Positions 25,865 to 34,217 of a stretch of DNA of 64,000 bases are shown here, in pieces; within the stretch, counting starts at the first letter, position 1; each line of letters starts with the position of its first letter. The stretch is from CAZSAT01 sp964604675 (GTDB taxonomy: Bacteria > Myxococcota_A > UBA796 > CAJQPC01). The stretch is taken from positions 31,907-95,906 of the forward strand of contig CAZSAT010000010.1 in the NCBI GenBank assembly GCA_964604675.1, written 5' to 3'. The notes below the pieces were generated by a model. That model did no database searches, was not told the origin of the DNA, and saw nothing but the letters and a program-made list of their open reading frames with translations. Position numbers and translations under genes: made by a program.

Positions 25865-26827
25865 ATGGCCGAGCGGATCTTCGTCACAGGCGCGACCGGG
25901 CGCATCGGACGCCCCCTGTGCGCAACCTTGGTGGCAGCCGGGCACAGCGTGGCCGGTCTCTCCCGCGACGACGAGGGCGAAGCCGCGCTTCGGGCGCTGG
26001 GGGTCGACACGATCCGTGGCGATCTGTCGGACACGGAAGCTCTTCGCCGTGGCATCGAGGGCGCCGATCGCTTGATCCACCTCGCCGGCGGCGTGCGCGG
26101 CCGGCAGGGTGAGTCCGCCGCGGAGCTGAACACCGAGGGGACCCGGCAGGTGCTCGAGGTCGCCCGCACCTCGCCCGCGTTGAAGGCCTTCGTGCTCGCA
26201 TCGACCTGTGCCGTGTATGGCGATCGGTCCTGGCTGTGGGTGGAGGAGGACTTCCGCCCGTCGCCGAACACGGAGTACGGCGCGTCGAAGGTCAAGGCCG
26301 AGCAGCTCGTGCTCGACGCCTCGGCCGAAGGGCTGCCGGGCGTGATCGCGCGGATCGCCGCGGTCTACGGCCCGGAGTTCCCGTTCACGATGGCCGAGCG
26401 CATGCAGCGTGGTGTGGCATGGCTTCCGGGCGAGGGCGGCAACTGCATCCCGCTCGTGCACGTGGACGACTGCGTGAACGCGCTCATCCTGCTCGCCGAG
26501 AAGGGCCAGGCCGGTGAGATCTACCACGTGGCCGATCGCTCTTCTCCGGCGCTCAGGGACTTCTACAAGGAAGTCCACGGGCACGTGGGCGGCGAGATGG
26601 TCAACTTCTGGTCGACCTGGATTCCGAGCGCCGTGCAGTTCTACCTGGCGCGCAAGAACGACGACATCAAGACCAGGCTGGGCAGAAAGCCAAGGTTCAC
26701 ACCCGATAATCTGCGACTCTTCACCAACTCGGTGAGGCTCAAGACCGACCGTCTGGAGCACGAGCTGGGCTTCCGTTGGCGCTACCCCGACTTCGTCGAG
26801 GGCGTGCGTGCGTCGTTCGGCGGCTGA
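25865..26827 (+). CDS. NAD-dependent epimerase/dehydratase (extended SDR)
   Basis: 320 residues, cytoplasmic. The Rossmann motif GATGRIG (9-15) and the catalytic YGASK (about 139-143) with the upstream Ser/Thr (ASTCAVYG) are intact, placing it among extended short-chain dehydrogenases acting on nucleotide sugars, sterols or related lipids. The C-terminal part (FWSTWIPSAVQFYLARKNDDIKTRL, TPDNLRLFTNSVRLKTDRLEHELGF) resembles the 3-beta-HSD-like/NAD-sugar epimerase subgroup. The substrate is not determined. A perfect AGGAGG sits 5 bases from ATG 25865. It is flanked by secreted-protein genes and is not obviously in an operon. Confidence 0.85.
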   Translation: MAERIFVTGATGRIGRPLCATLVAAGHSVAGLSRDDEGEAALRALGVDTIRGDLSDTEALRRGIEGADRLIHLAGGVRGRQGESAAELNTEGTRQVLEVARTSPALKAFVLASTCAVYGDRSWLWVEEDFRPSPNTEYGASKVKAEQLVLDASAEGLPGVIARIAAVYGPEFPFTMAERMQRGVAWLPGEGGNCIPLVHVDDCVNALILLAEKGQAGEIYHVADRSSPALRDFYKEVHGHVGGEMVNFWSTWIPSAVQFYLARKNDDIKTRLGRKPRFTPDNLRLFTNSVRLKTDRLEHELGFRWRYPDFVEGVRASFGG

Positions 26828-26867
26828 CCGCCGCGACGCCCCCCGGCCACCGACCTGCTCGTCCGGG

Positions 26868-26896
26868 TTGACCCTGGGTGGGGGCAACCCTTATAA
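26868..26896 (+). promoter_or_regulatory. Strong sigma70-type promoter of the second DNDGDG lipoprotein
   Basis: TTGACC (26868-26873), a 17-base spacer and TTATAA (26891-26896). In DNA of this GC content a near-consensus pair is rare, so this gene is probably highly expressed. The leader to the start at 26948 is about 45 bases. Confidence 0.75.
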
Positions 26897-26947
26897 GGCA
26901 AGGACTTTTCTTACCGGTACGGGCAAGACTGCCCCGGAGCGATGCTC

Positions 26948-29791
26948 ATGAACCCCATCCTGCTGCTGTTGGCCGCCTGCTCCCCCCAGGACGTCACGCT
27001 GACCGACGCGAGCTACCACACCTGGCTCGCCGCGAGCACCTCCGGCACCATCGCGCAGCACGAGTACGCCGACAAGGCGGACTCGAGCGAGTGGTTCACC
27101 GATGATGCGGACATCCAGTACATCGACTGCTTCAGCAACCCGGATGGCTGCACCGACTTCGACCCCAGCTACCAGTACTGGCTCGCCGAGGACGACTACT
27201 ACGTCGTGCAGAACGAGGTCACCTCCTGGCGGTCCGAGGCGATCATGACCTCGGAGGGCGACTTCCAGATCACCGTGCACCACGAGCTCGACAGCTCGGT
27301 CGGTGATGCGGGCGAGGACTTCCGCTTCGCCTTCGTGATCGACCCGAACTTCCAGCCCACGGTCTGCATCCAGGATGGCCAGACCTGCTACACCGGGCAG
27401 GACGACGACGGCGATGGCCTGGCCGACTACGACGATCCCGATTGCCTCGTCGGCGGCTGGGAGATCGGCTTCGACAGCAACGAGTGCAACGACGGCATCG
27501 ACAACGACGGTGACGGCGCCGTGGACCTCGACGACGGCGACTGCGATCACGCCTTCGACGAGACCGAGCTCTCGCCCTCCGCCTCCTGCACCGACGGGAG
27601 CGACGACGACGGCGACGGCTGGACCGACTCCGACGACCCGGACTGCCTGGTCGACGGTGGCGAGGAGGACGCCACCTACTGGGGCAAGGCCACGCCGGCC
27701 GCCTGCAACGACGGCCTCGACAACGACGGCGACGGCGCGATCGACGCCGACGACGCCGAGTGCGCCGACGCCGTGGACAACGCGGAGGACGGTCGCTCGG
27801 GCCGCAACGTCTGCAGCGACGGCCTCGACAACGACGGCGATGGCTGGACCGACACCGACGACGGCGACTGCGCGGTCTGGGGTGACGAGGTCGGCGCCAC
27901 GTACTGGGCCTGCAACGACTTCACCGACAACGACGGCGACGGCGATGCCGACGTCGACGATGCGGGCTGCGCCACCTCGCTCGACCCGAACGAGGAGGAC
28001 TACGCGGTCTCCACGGCGGTCGACACCGGCAGCACCGACACCGGCGGCGGCGACGCCTTCGCCTGCGCCGACGGCGTGGACAACGACGGCGATGGCTGGG
28101 TCGACGCCGACGACGCCGACTGCTTCTACGGCACCGACGAGGACGGCAGCCTCGACGCGAACTTCGCCTGCTCCGACGGCCTGGACAACGACGCGGTCGA
28201 CACCTCGGGCGGCGACGGCAGCATCGACTCGGAGGACAACGGCTGCCAATACGGCTGGGACAACTCCGAGGACACGGTGCCCACCGGCGGTGGCACCTGC
28301 TCCGACAAGCTCGACGACGACGGCGACGGCTGGACGGACTGGGACGATCCGGACTGCACGATGTACGGCACCGAGGTCGGCACCACTGGCTTCGTCTGCA
28401 ACGACGGGATCGACAACGACGGCGACGGCGACGTGGACGCCGACGATGCCGACTGCATCGGCGCGATGCGCTCCGCCGAGGACCTCGGTGACGTGGACTG
28501 CTCCGACGGCTCCGACAACGACGGCGACGGCTGGACCGACGGCGAGGATCCCGACTGCATCCTCGGCGCCAGCGAGGACTCGTCCTTCGACACCGACTGT
28601 GCCAACGCCAAGAACGCCGACTTCGACGAGTGCATCTGGGGCCTGGACGACGTGGCGGCCAGCACCAGCTCCTGCTCCAACGGCGAAGACGACGACGGCG
28701 ACGGCTGGATCGACTCCTCCGACGCCGACTGCGGCAACGCCGCGGTGCTCTACGAGCGCGGCTTCTCCACCGGTGACTGCGCCGACGGCCTCGACAACGA
28801 CGGCGACGGTGCCACCGATGCTGACGACGACGGCTGCTTCTCGGCCACCGACGAGTGGGAAGAGGACTTCGACGAGTGCGGCGACGGCGAAGACAACGAT
28901 GGCGACGGCTGGACCGACGGTGACGATCCGAACTGCGCTGCCGACACCATCTACGAGGGGACCGGCTCCGACGCCGCGAACGCCTTCTACCAGTGCAACG
29001 ACGGCACCGACAACGACGGCGACGGCGCGGCCGACGCCGACGATGCCGACTGCGAGTCCGCCTGGGACAACGTGGAGGAGGAGCTCGTCGGGGGTGACCC
29101 GGTCGCCACGGAGCTGGACTACGGCGTGGTCATCGACCAATGGTCCAGCGACGAAGAGGGCCACAGGATCTGGTACCTGAACGCGGGCTCCTACCAGCTC
29201 AACCCGGAGAACCAGGACGACTACTGGGTGCTCCCCGAGGAGTGGCTGGCCGGCTACGCGCATGCCAAGTTCTCCGCGGAGGAGTTCGACGTCGTGCCCA
29301 CGCAGTACGGCTACGACTCCAACGGTGACGGCGCCTGGGACGAGCTGTTCTACGTGGATGTCGACGCCGACGCGCCGAACCCGGACGCCTACGCGGCCAA
29401 GGTGAACGAGATCACGGAGGACGCGGCGGTCTGGGCCGCCGATCTCGAGACCTACGGCAAGATGAACAAGCCCTTCGAGATGAAGATCGAGGACAACCAG
29501 TGGCGTCCCATCGACCTGAGCCAGGCCGGCTTCGATCGCTGGATCGAGCTCAACACCTCCTGGGTCCGCATCAGCGAGGACTCCAACATCGAGGTCGGTG
29601 GCACCGTGAAGGGCGACTACCAGATCTTCCTGGCGGGCCGGGAGTCGGACTCCCAGGTGGTGGTGCGCGGCTCGTTCGAGGTGCCCGAGGTCGGCTGGGA
29701 CCGCTGGGGCTACTCCATCCTCGAGGATGTGAAGCAGGCTGAGAACAACACCATCACGTGCGATCTGCCCAGTGAGGGTGGCGACGAGTAG
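26948..29791 (+). CDS. DNDGDG-repeat lipoprotein with 15 units and a C-terminal domain
   Basis: 947 residues. ATG 26948 is preferred over 26942 because GGAG is 8 bases from it and only 2 from the other; the signal is MNPILLLLAAC. Residues 12-140 form an N-terminal domain. From Cys147 to about residue 714 there are 15 units of the Cys-x18-Cys type like those of the 1425-residue protein, but with longer and more irregular linkers (unit 8 is interrupted by DAVDTSGG, unit 11 has an extra CANAKNADFDEC insert). The last about 230 residues form a distinct Trp/Tyr-rich globular domain (YGVVIDQWSSDEEGH, QYGYDSNGDGAWDELFYVD). It has its own strong promoter and a clear terminator. Probably an abundant surface protein. 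Confidence 0.8.
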   Translation: MNPILLLLAACSPQDVTLTDASYHTWLAASTSGTIAQHEYADKADSSEWFTDDADIQYIDCFSNPDGCTDFDPSYQYWLAEDDYYVVQNEVTSWRSEAIMTSEGDFQITVHHELDSSVGDAGEDFRFAFVIDPNFQPTVCIQDGQTCYTGQDDDGDGLADYDDPDCLVGGWEIGFDSNECNDGIDNDGDGAVDLDDGDCDHAFDETELSPSASCTDGSDDDGDGWTDSDDPDCLVDGGEEDATYWGKATPAACNDGLDNDGDGAIDADDAECADAVDNAEDGRSGRNVCSDGLDNDGDGWTDTDDGDCAVWGDEVGATYWACNDFTDNDGDGDADVDDAGCATSLDPNEEDYAVSTAVDTGSTDTGGGDAFACADGVDNDGDGWVDADDADCFYGTDEDGSLDANFACSDGLDNDAVDTSGGDGSIDSEDNGCQYGWDNSEDTVPTGGGTCSDKLDDDGDGWTDWDDPDCTMYGTEVGTTGFVCNDGIDNDGDGDVDADDADCIGAMRSAEDLGDVDCSDGSDNDGDGWTDGEDPDCILGASEDSSFDTDCANAKNADFDECIWGLDDVAASTSSCSNGEDDDGDGWIDSSDADCGNAAVLYERGFSTGDCADGLDNDGDGATDADDDGCFSATDEWEEDFDECGDGEDNDGDGWTDGDDPNCAADTIYEGTGSDAANAFYQCNDGTDNDGDGAADADDADCESAWDNVEEELVGGDPVATELDYGVVIDQWSSDEEGHRIWYLNAGSYQLNPENQDDYWVLPEEWLAGYAHAKFSAEEFDVVPTQYGYDSNGDGAWDELFYVDVDADAPNPDAYAAKVNEITEDAAVWAADLETYGKMNKPFEMKIEDNQWRPIDLSQAGFDRWIELNTSWVRISEDSNIEVGGTVKGDYQIFLAGRESDSQVVVRGSFEVPEVGWDRWGYSILEDVKQAENNTITCDLPSEGGDE

Positions 29792-29813
29792 TCGCCGTTC
29801 TCGAGGCGCTGGC

Positions 29814-29843
29814 AAGAGAGGCACCCTCCGAGGTGCCTCTCTT
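29814..29843 (+). terminator. Intrinsic terminator after the second DNDGDG gene
   Basis: A perfect 12-base-pair stem (29814-29825 with 29832-29843) with loop CTCCGA, starting 22 bases after the stop codon and followed by CGTTTGG. The stem end is AAGAGAG/CTCTCTT, so the terminal T-run is short. Confidence 0.7.
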
Positions 29844-29866
29844 CGTTTGGCAGCACACTTTTGCTG

Positions 29867-29896
29867 TTGACGTTTCTCCCATGGTGGGGATACCGT
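29867..29896 (+). promoter_or_regulatory. Sigma70-like promoter upstream of the beta-barrel gene leader
   Basis: TTGACG (29867-29872), an 18-base spacer and TACCGT (29891-29896). It lies just after the terminator and about 140 bases before the next start codon, so it would produce a leader of about 130 bases. Confidence 0.5.
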
Positions 29897-29904
29897 GTCT
29901 GTGT

Positions 29905-30046
29905 CTTGGGCTTGAAAGCTTTCAACGCTTTTGGCCGGGACCTCCTCCATGCTTTGCCGAGTGCGTCCCCCCCCCCCACATTCGGCATTCGAGGAGGCCC
30001 GGCCATCTCCTTCTGAGCGCCGTCACGGTTCACCGTGACGGCGCTC
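29905..30046 (+). promoter_or_regulatory. Structured 5' leader: two stem-loops, a C11 tract and a start-codon hairpin
   Basis: The leader contains TTGAAAGCTTTCAA (a 14-base palindrome). A long-range stem follows in which CCTCCTC (29941-29947) can pair with GAGGAGG (29991-29997) and TGCCGA with TCGGCA inside it, around a loop holding 11 consecutive C (29967-29977). Last comes a perfect 14-base-pair hairpin (30015-30028 with 30033-30046, loop TTCA). The GTG start of the following gene (30035) lies inside the descending arm. The last hairpin, followed by TTCGTT, could also terminate transcription and release a small RNA. Confidence 0.5.
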
Positions 30047-30838
30047 TTCGTTGGTGCCCTGGCGTTTGCCGGTCCTTGGGTGAGGGAGTCCGGATCCTGG
30101 TACGCCAAGGCCGCCTACGGCCAGTTCCGCAGCGACAGCTATGTCGACGGGTCCGGCGAGCTCGTCGAGGGTGTTCGCTTCGTCGGGCACACCGGCGTGC
30201 TCTACGGCGAGGTCGGCGTGGCGGAGCGGCTCCAGGTCGTGGCCGCGTTGCCCTGGCAGGTGGCCACGAACCAGCCCCAGGAGGGCCTGCGGTACCACCG
30301 TGCGGGCGTCGGTGACGTGGAGGTCGGCGCAGGCTACGCGCTCTCGCGCGCCCTGCCGGTCACGGCGCACGTGGTGGCCACGGTCCCGGGCTACGGCGAC
30401 GCGGTGCAGGGTGTGGGCGACCAGCAGGGCCGATTCCCAGCGCTCGGTGATGGTCAGGTGGACGTGACGGCGGAGCTCTCGGCCGGCCGGAGCGGTTCGC
30501 GCGCCGGCGCGGCCTGGTGGGCGGAGGCCACCGGCGGGTACGTGCGTCGCACCCAGCTGTCGTTGGCCTCCACACCGCCTGCCGACTTCGCCGACGGTGT
30601 GGAGTACGTCGGCAAGGTCGGCGTGGCCCCCGCGTGGGGCTTCGCTGCGCTGTCGGCCTCCGGGCGCGGCCGGGTGACGGACCACGCCGAGACCAGGACC
30701 TGGCACCAGCTGGGCGCCACCCTCGCGGTGGACGTCGCGGAGGGCCTAGCCCTCGAGGCGTCCGCGAGCTGGATCTACGCTGCCAGGGCGTCATCGCGCG
30801 GCGGCGCGGGCTTCCTCGGGGTCAGCCACCGCCGCTGA
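30035..30838 (+). CDS. Putative outer-membrane beta-barrel protein
   Basis: 267 residues. The product begins with the short signal-like MTALFVGALAFA-G and continues with alternating strands rich in aromatic girdles and Gly (SWYAKAAYGQFRSDSYV, GVLYGEVGVAERLQVVAALPW, GVGDVEVGAGYALS, SAGRSGSRAGAAWWAEATGGYV), ending in beta strands with Arg. This fits the transporter/OMPP1-like barrels that often carry small hydrophobic substrates. An in-frame TGA at 30014 leaves GTG 30035 as the only early start, yet there is no Shine-Dalgarno and the codon sits in a 14-base-pair hairpin, so translation should be conditional. It is convergent with the MopE-repeat gene (6-base gap). Confidence 0.65.
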   Translation: MTALFVGALAFAGPWVRESGSWYAKAAYGQFRSDSYVDGSGELVEGVRFVGHTGVLYGEVGVAERLQVVAALPWQVATNQPQEGLRYHRAGVGDVEVGAGYALSRALPVTAHVVATVPGYGDAVQGVGDQQGRFPALGDGQVDVTAELSAGRSGSRAGAAWWAEATGGYVRRTQLSLASTPPADFADGVEYVGKVGVAPAWGFAALSASGRGRVTDHAETRTWHQLGATLAVDVAEGLALEASASWIYAARASSRGGAGFLGVSHRR

Positions 30839-30844
30839 GCGCGA

Positions 30845-32587
30845 TCAGTCGGTGACGTAGAGGTCGTCGAAGGCCGCGCTGCCCGGGTCTTTCGCGGCGT
30901 CGAACACGGCCAGGGCCGGGTAGCCACGGCCCACGTCGACGTCCACGGTGGTGGTGAAGGCGGTCACCCCCTCGACGCGGAAGGCGATGGTGCTGCCGCT
31001 GACCTCCATGCTCAGGCGGTTCGGCAGGTCGGTGCCCGGCATGAGGTAGGGCGCGAAGCTCGCGTCGGTGAGGGGGACGTAGACACCGGCTTCGATGCGG
31101 CCCGCGTTCCAGCGGACCTTCGTGTCCTCGGAGATGCCGAAGAAGTACCCATCCGTGAGGCCCTGGGTGTCGCGGCTGACGTAGAGACCGATGATCGAGC
31201 CGCCGTCGCCCGCGGTGCGCGTGACGTCGGCGTCGAAGCGCCACTCGCCGCTCAGGTAGTGGTCCTCGTAGACCAGGATGTCCCAGGCGTCGTCACCGTC
31301 GCCCACGTGCTCGATGTCGTCCGGTCCGTCCTGGAATCCGTTCTCGTCGGGCACCCAGCCGAAGCTGCCCGCGTCGAGGTCCATGATGCCCGGCAGGGCC
31401 TGGTCGCAGGGCAGGCTTCCCTCGTCGAAGAGCAGATCGCAGTCGTTGTCCACCCCATCGCAGGTCTCGGTGGCCCCCGGGTACACGGTGACCAGGGCGT
31501 CGTTGCAGTCGCTGTTGCAGTCCACCCCGTCCCCGTCGCGGTCGTCCACGTCGTCCAGGTCGCAGTTGCGGTCGACCCCGTCGCAGAACTCCGAGAGGCT
31601 CGCGTGGATCTGGGGGTCGAGGTCGTCGCAGTCGGCGCCTCCACAGGCGACGTCGTCGTCGCCGTCCCGGTCGATGTCGGCGTCGTCCACGGTGCCGTTG
31701 CAGTCGTTGTCGGCCCCGTCGCCGCAGATCTCGTCGAAGTTCACGTTGCTGGTGGGGTCGAGGTCGTCGCAGTCGGCCCCTCCGCACTCCGCGGCCACGG
31801 TGCCGTCTCCGTCGTTGTCCTGGAAGTCGGCGCGCCCGTCGCAGTTGTTGTCGACCCCGTCGTCGTTGCAGAAGTCGTCGGCGTCGGGGTGGATGGCGTC
31901 GTCGTCGTCGTCGCAGTCGTCACCGCCGCAGGACTCCGCCGTGAAGCCGTCGCCGTCGGCGTCCAGATCGCCCGTGTCGCCATCGCAGTCGTGGTCGAGC
32001 TCGTCGCACTGTTCCTCGGCATCCGGGTGCGTGGTGTCGTCGGCGTCGTCGCAGTCGCTCCCGCCGCAGGCGGCGGAGAGGTGGCCGTCGAAGTCGGCGT
32101 CGTCGCGATCGGTGCTGCCGTTGCAGTCGTTGTCGACGCCGTCGAAGCAGTTCTCGGTGGCCTCGGGCGAGATCAGGGGGTCCAGGTCATCGCAGTCCTC
32201 GCCCCCGCAGGCGATGGCTGCGTAGCCGTCGCCGTCATCGTCCACGTCGTCGACCTTGCCGTTGCAGTCGTCGTCGACGGCGTTGCAGATCTCGGTCGCG
32301 CTGGGGTTCACCGTGTCGTCGTCGTCGTTGCAGTCGCTCCCTCCGGGGCAGCCTGCGGCGTAGTGACCGTCTTCGTCCAGGTCGACGATCACCTCGTCAG
32401 CGATGCCGTTGCAGTCGTTGTCCACCCCGTCGCAGATCTCGAGCGCGTCGGGATGGATCGCGTCGTCGAGGTCGTTGCAGTCGCTGCCGACGGGACAACT
32501 CGCCGCCGAGGAGAAGCCATCGCCGTCGAGGTCGACGGCGCAGGGGTCGGTGCTGCACGCCAGCAAGAGGAGGGGGCCGAGGGGCAT
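30845..32587 (-). CDS. MopE-repeat lipoprotein with C-terminal lectin-like domain
   Basis: 580 residues. Signal MPLGPLLLLAC; an in-frame TAA (complement of 32600-32602) lies just upstream, so the short signal is real. Residues 15-375 hold about eight MopE-type units of the form DxDGDGxxxxxCGGxDCDDxDPxxxPxAxExCDGxDNDCNG, each with four Cys. This type is distinct from the 20-residue loop type seen in the two larger lipoproteins. Residues 385-580 form a beta-sandwich of the LamG/3-keto-disaccharide-hydrolase kind (GEWRFDADVTRTAGDGGSIIGLYVS, FRVEGVTAFTTTVDVDVGRGYPALAVFDA). MopE itself is a copper-binding surface protein; metal preference here is unknown. It diverges from the HAL gene across 25 bp. 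Confidence 0.8.
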   Translation of the reverse strand: MPLGPLLLLACSTDPCAVDLDGDGFSSAASCPVGSDCNDLDDAIHPDALEICDGVDNDCNGIADEVIVDLDEDGHYAAGCPGGSDCNDDDDTVNPSATEICNAVDDDCNGKVDDVDDDGDGYAAIACGGEDCDDLDPLISPEATENCFDGVDNDCNGSTDRDDADFDGHLSAACGGSDCDDADDTTHPDAEEQCDELDHDCDGDTGDLDADGDGFTAESCGGDDCDDDDDAIHPDADDFCNDDGVDNNCDGRADFQDNDGDGTVAAECGGADCDDLDPTSNVNFDEICGDGADNDCNGTVDDADIDRDGDDDVACGGADCDDLDPQIHASLSEFCDGVDRNCDLDDVDDRDGDGVDCNSDCNDALVTVYPGATETCDGVDNDCDLLFDEGSLPCDQALPGIMDLDAGSFGWVPDENGFQDGPDDIEHVGDGDDAWDILVYEDHYLSGEWRFDADVTRTAGDGGSIIGLYVSRDTQGLTDGYFFGISEDTKVRWNAGRIEAGVYVPLTDASFAPYLMPGTDLPNRLSMEVSGSTIAFRVEGVTAFTTTVDVDVGRGYPALAVFDAAKDPGSAAFDDLYVTD

Positions 32588-32596
32588 CGTCCCCGG

Positions 32597-32605
32597 ATGT
32601 TACCT
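32597..32605. promoter_or_regulatory. Overlapping divergent -10 elements, ATGTTACCT
   Basis: Only 25 bases separate the MopE-lipoprotein start (32587, minus) from the HAL start (32613, plus). TTACCT (32600-32605) is 7 bases from the plus-strand ATG, and TAACAT (32597-32602, minus) is 9 bases from the minus-strand ATG. The arrangement matches that at 21988-21996. Confidence 0.35.
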
Positions 32606-32612
32606 GTCCGTG

Positions 32613-34217
32613 ATGGCGGTGACCCTCGACGGGCAGAACCTGACCCTGGAGCACGTGGTCGCGGTCGCACGCGGGGGCGAGGCGGTGGCCGTGGCGGCGG
32701 CGTCCTACGAGGAGATGCGGCGTTCGCGAGCCTGGGTGGAGGATCTGGCCGAGGGCCGGCGTGTCGGGCCCGGCGGTGAGCCGCTCGTGGTCTATGGCAT
32801 CAACACGGGCTTCGGCTCGCTCGCGCGGGTGCACATCCCCTTCGAGCAGGTCCGTGAGCTGATGCGCAACCTCATCCGTTCCCACGCGGCGGGCATCGGT
32901 CCGTCGGTGGACGCGGACGCGGCGCGGGCGATGGTGCTCTTGCGGGCCAACGCGCTCACGCGCGGCGCGAGCGGTTGCCGCCCGGCGCTCGTCGACTTGC
33001 TCGTGGGCTTGTTGAACGCCGGCATCACGCCGGTCATCCCGTCCCGTGGGAGCTGCGGCAGCTCGGGGGATCTCGCGCCGCTGTCGCACCTGGGGCTCAT
33101 CGTGAGCCACGCTGTCGACGACCCCGACGAGGAGACCGGCTCCGCCTGGGTCGACGGCGAGCTCGTGAGCGGCCGAGAGGCGCTCGCTCGCCGCGGGCTC
33201 GTGCCGCTCACCTTGGGGCCCAAGGAGGGCTTGGCGATCAACAACGGCGCCCAGCTCACGACCGCGATCGCGGCCCTGGCCGCCTACGACGCGGAGCGCC
33301 TGGTGCTGCTCGCCGAGGTCGCGGCCGCGATGAGCATCGAGGCCCTTCGGGGCGTGACCCGCGCGTTCCATCCCGCCGTGCACGCCTTGCGGCCCTATGC
33401 GGGGGCCCTGGCCTGTGCCGCGAACCTGCGCCGGCTGCTCGACGGCTCGGGGCTGACCGACACCGTGCCCGGGAAGGTGCAGGATGCCTATTCGCTGCGC
33501 TGCACCCCCACCGTGCTGGGGGCCGCGCGCGACACACTCGCCCACACGGGCAGCCAGATCCGGGTGGAGCTGAACGCGGTCACCGACAACCCGGTGATCT
33601 GCCTCGACGCCGACGAGGACGACGCCTTCTCGGCCGGCCTGTTCCACGGGGAGCCGGTGGGCATCGCCGCCGACGTGATGAAGATCGCGGTGGCCGAGCT
33701 GGCGAGCCTCTCGGAGCGGCGCTTGTTCCGCCTCACCACCGGCAACCTGAGCGCGCGGCTCCCGGCCAGCCTGCGTCGCGACGATCGCCCGGGGGTCGGG
33801 CTCTTCGGTCTCCAGACCACGGCGGCGGCGCTCGTGAGCGAGAACAAGTCCCTCGCGTGGCCTGCGAGCGTGGATTCCCTGCCCACGTGCGAGGACCAGG
33901 AAGACCACGTGGCCATGTCCACCACCGCGGCTCGGCGGGCTGGCGAGGTGGTCGGGAATGCCCGCGCGGTCATCGCGATCGAGCTCCTCTGTGCCGCGCG
34001 GGCCCTGCGCTACCGCCTCGACGCGGAGCCTGGGGTGTCGCTGGGCCGTGGCACACGAGCTGCGCTGGACGTGCTCGAGTCGGGGTTGCGCGACGACGAC
34101 GAGGCCGTGCCGTCGGAGCGGGTCACCGAGGTGTTGGCGCTGATGGGCGAGCACACGCTGATCGATGCGGTCGAGGCGGCGGCTGGTCGACTCCTTCGGG
34201 TTGGAGAGTCGCCTTGA
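32613..34217 (+). CDS. HAL/PAL-family ammonia-lyase with Ser-Ser-Gly at the MIO site
   Basis: 534 residues, cytoplasmic. HAL/PAL enzymes remove ammonia from histidine, phenylalanine or tyrosine using the MIO cofactor that forms by cyclisation of Ala-Ser-Gly. Here the triad reads S150-S151-G152 (GSCGSSGDLAPLSH). The central Ser and following DLAPL are kept, so an MIO-like group could still form with an altered side chain. The catalytic Tyr is present (VYGINTGFG, Y61), as are QDAYSLRC, ELNAVTDNPV and QEDHVAM. The substrate pocket RSHAAG carries the Ser-His of histidine ammonia-lyases. ATG 32613 fits homology. It overlaps the next HAL-like gene by 4 bases. No other hut gene is nearby, so histidine catabolism is not assured. 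Confidence 0.85.
   Translation: MAVTLDGQNLTLEHVVAVARGGEAVAVAAASYEEMRRSRAWVEDLAEGRRVGPGGEPLVVYGINTGFGSLARVHIPFEQVRELMRNLIRSHAAGIGPSVDADAARAMVLLRANALTRGASGCRPALVDLLVGLLNAGITPVIPSRGSCGSSGDLAPLSHLGLIVSHAVDDPDEETGSAWVDGELVSGREALARRGLVPLTLGPKEGLAINNGAQLTTAIAALAAYDAERLVLLAEVAAAMSIEALRGVTRAFHPAVHALRPYAGALACAANLRRLLDGSGLTDTVPGKVQDAYSLRCTPTVLGAARDTLAHTGSQIRVELNAVTDNPVICLDADEDDAFSAGLFHGEPVGIAADVMKIAVAELASLSERRLFRLTTGNLSARLPASLRRDDRPGVGLFGLQTTAAALVSENKSLAWPASVDSLPTCEDQEDHVAMSTTAARRAGEVVGNARAVIAIELLCAARALRYRLDAEPGVSLGRGTRAALDVLESGLRDDDEAVPSERVTEVLALMGEHTLIDAVEAAAGRLLRVGESP

Noticed and set aside
29833..30315. 160-codon plus-strand frame through the structured leader
   Set aside because: It starts inside the terminator hairpin, has no ribosome site and its second half is out of frame with the beta-barrel protein.
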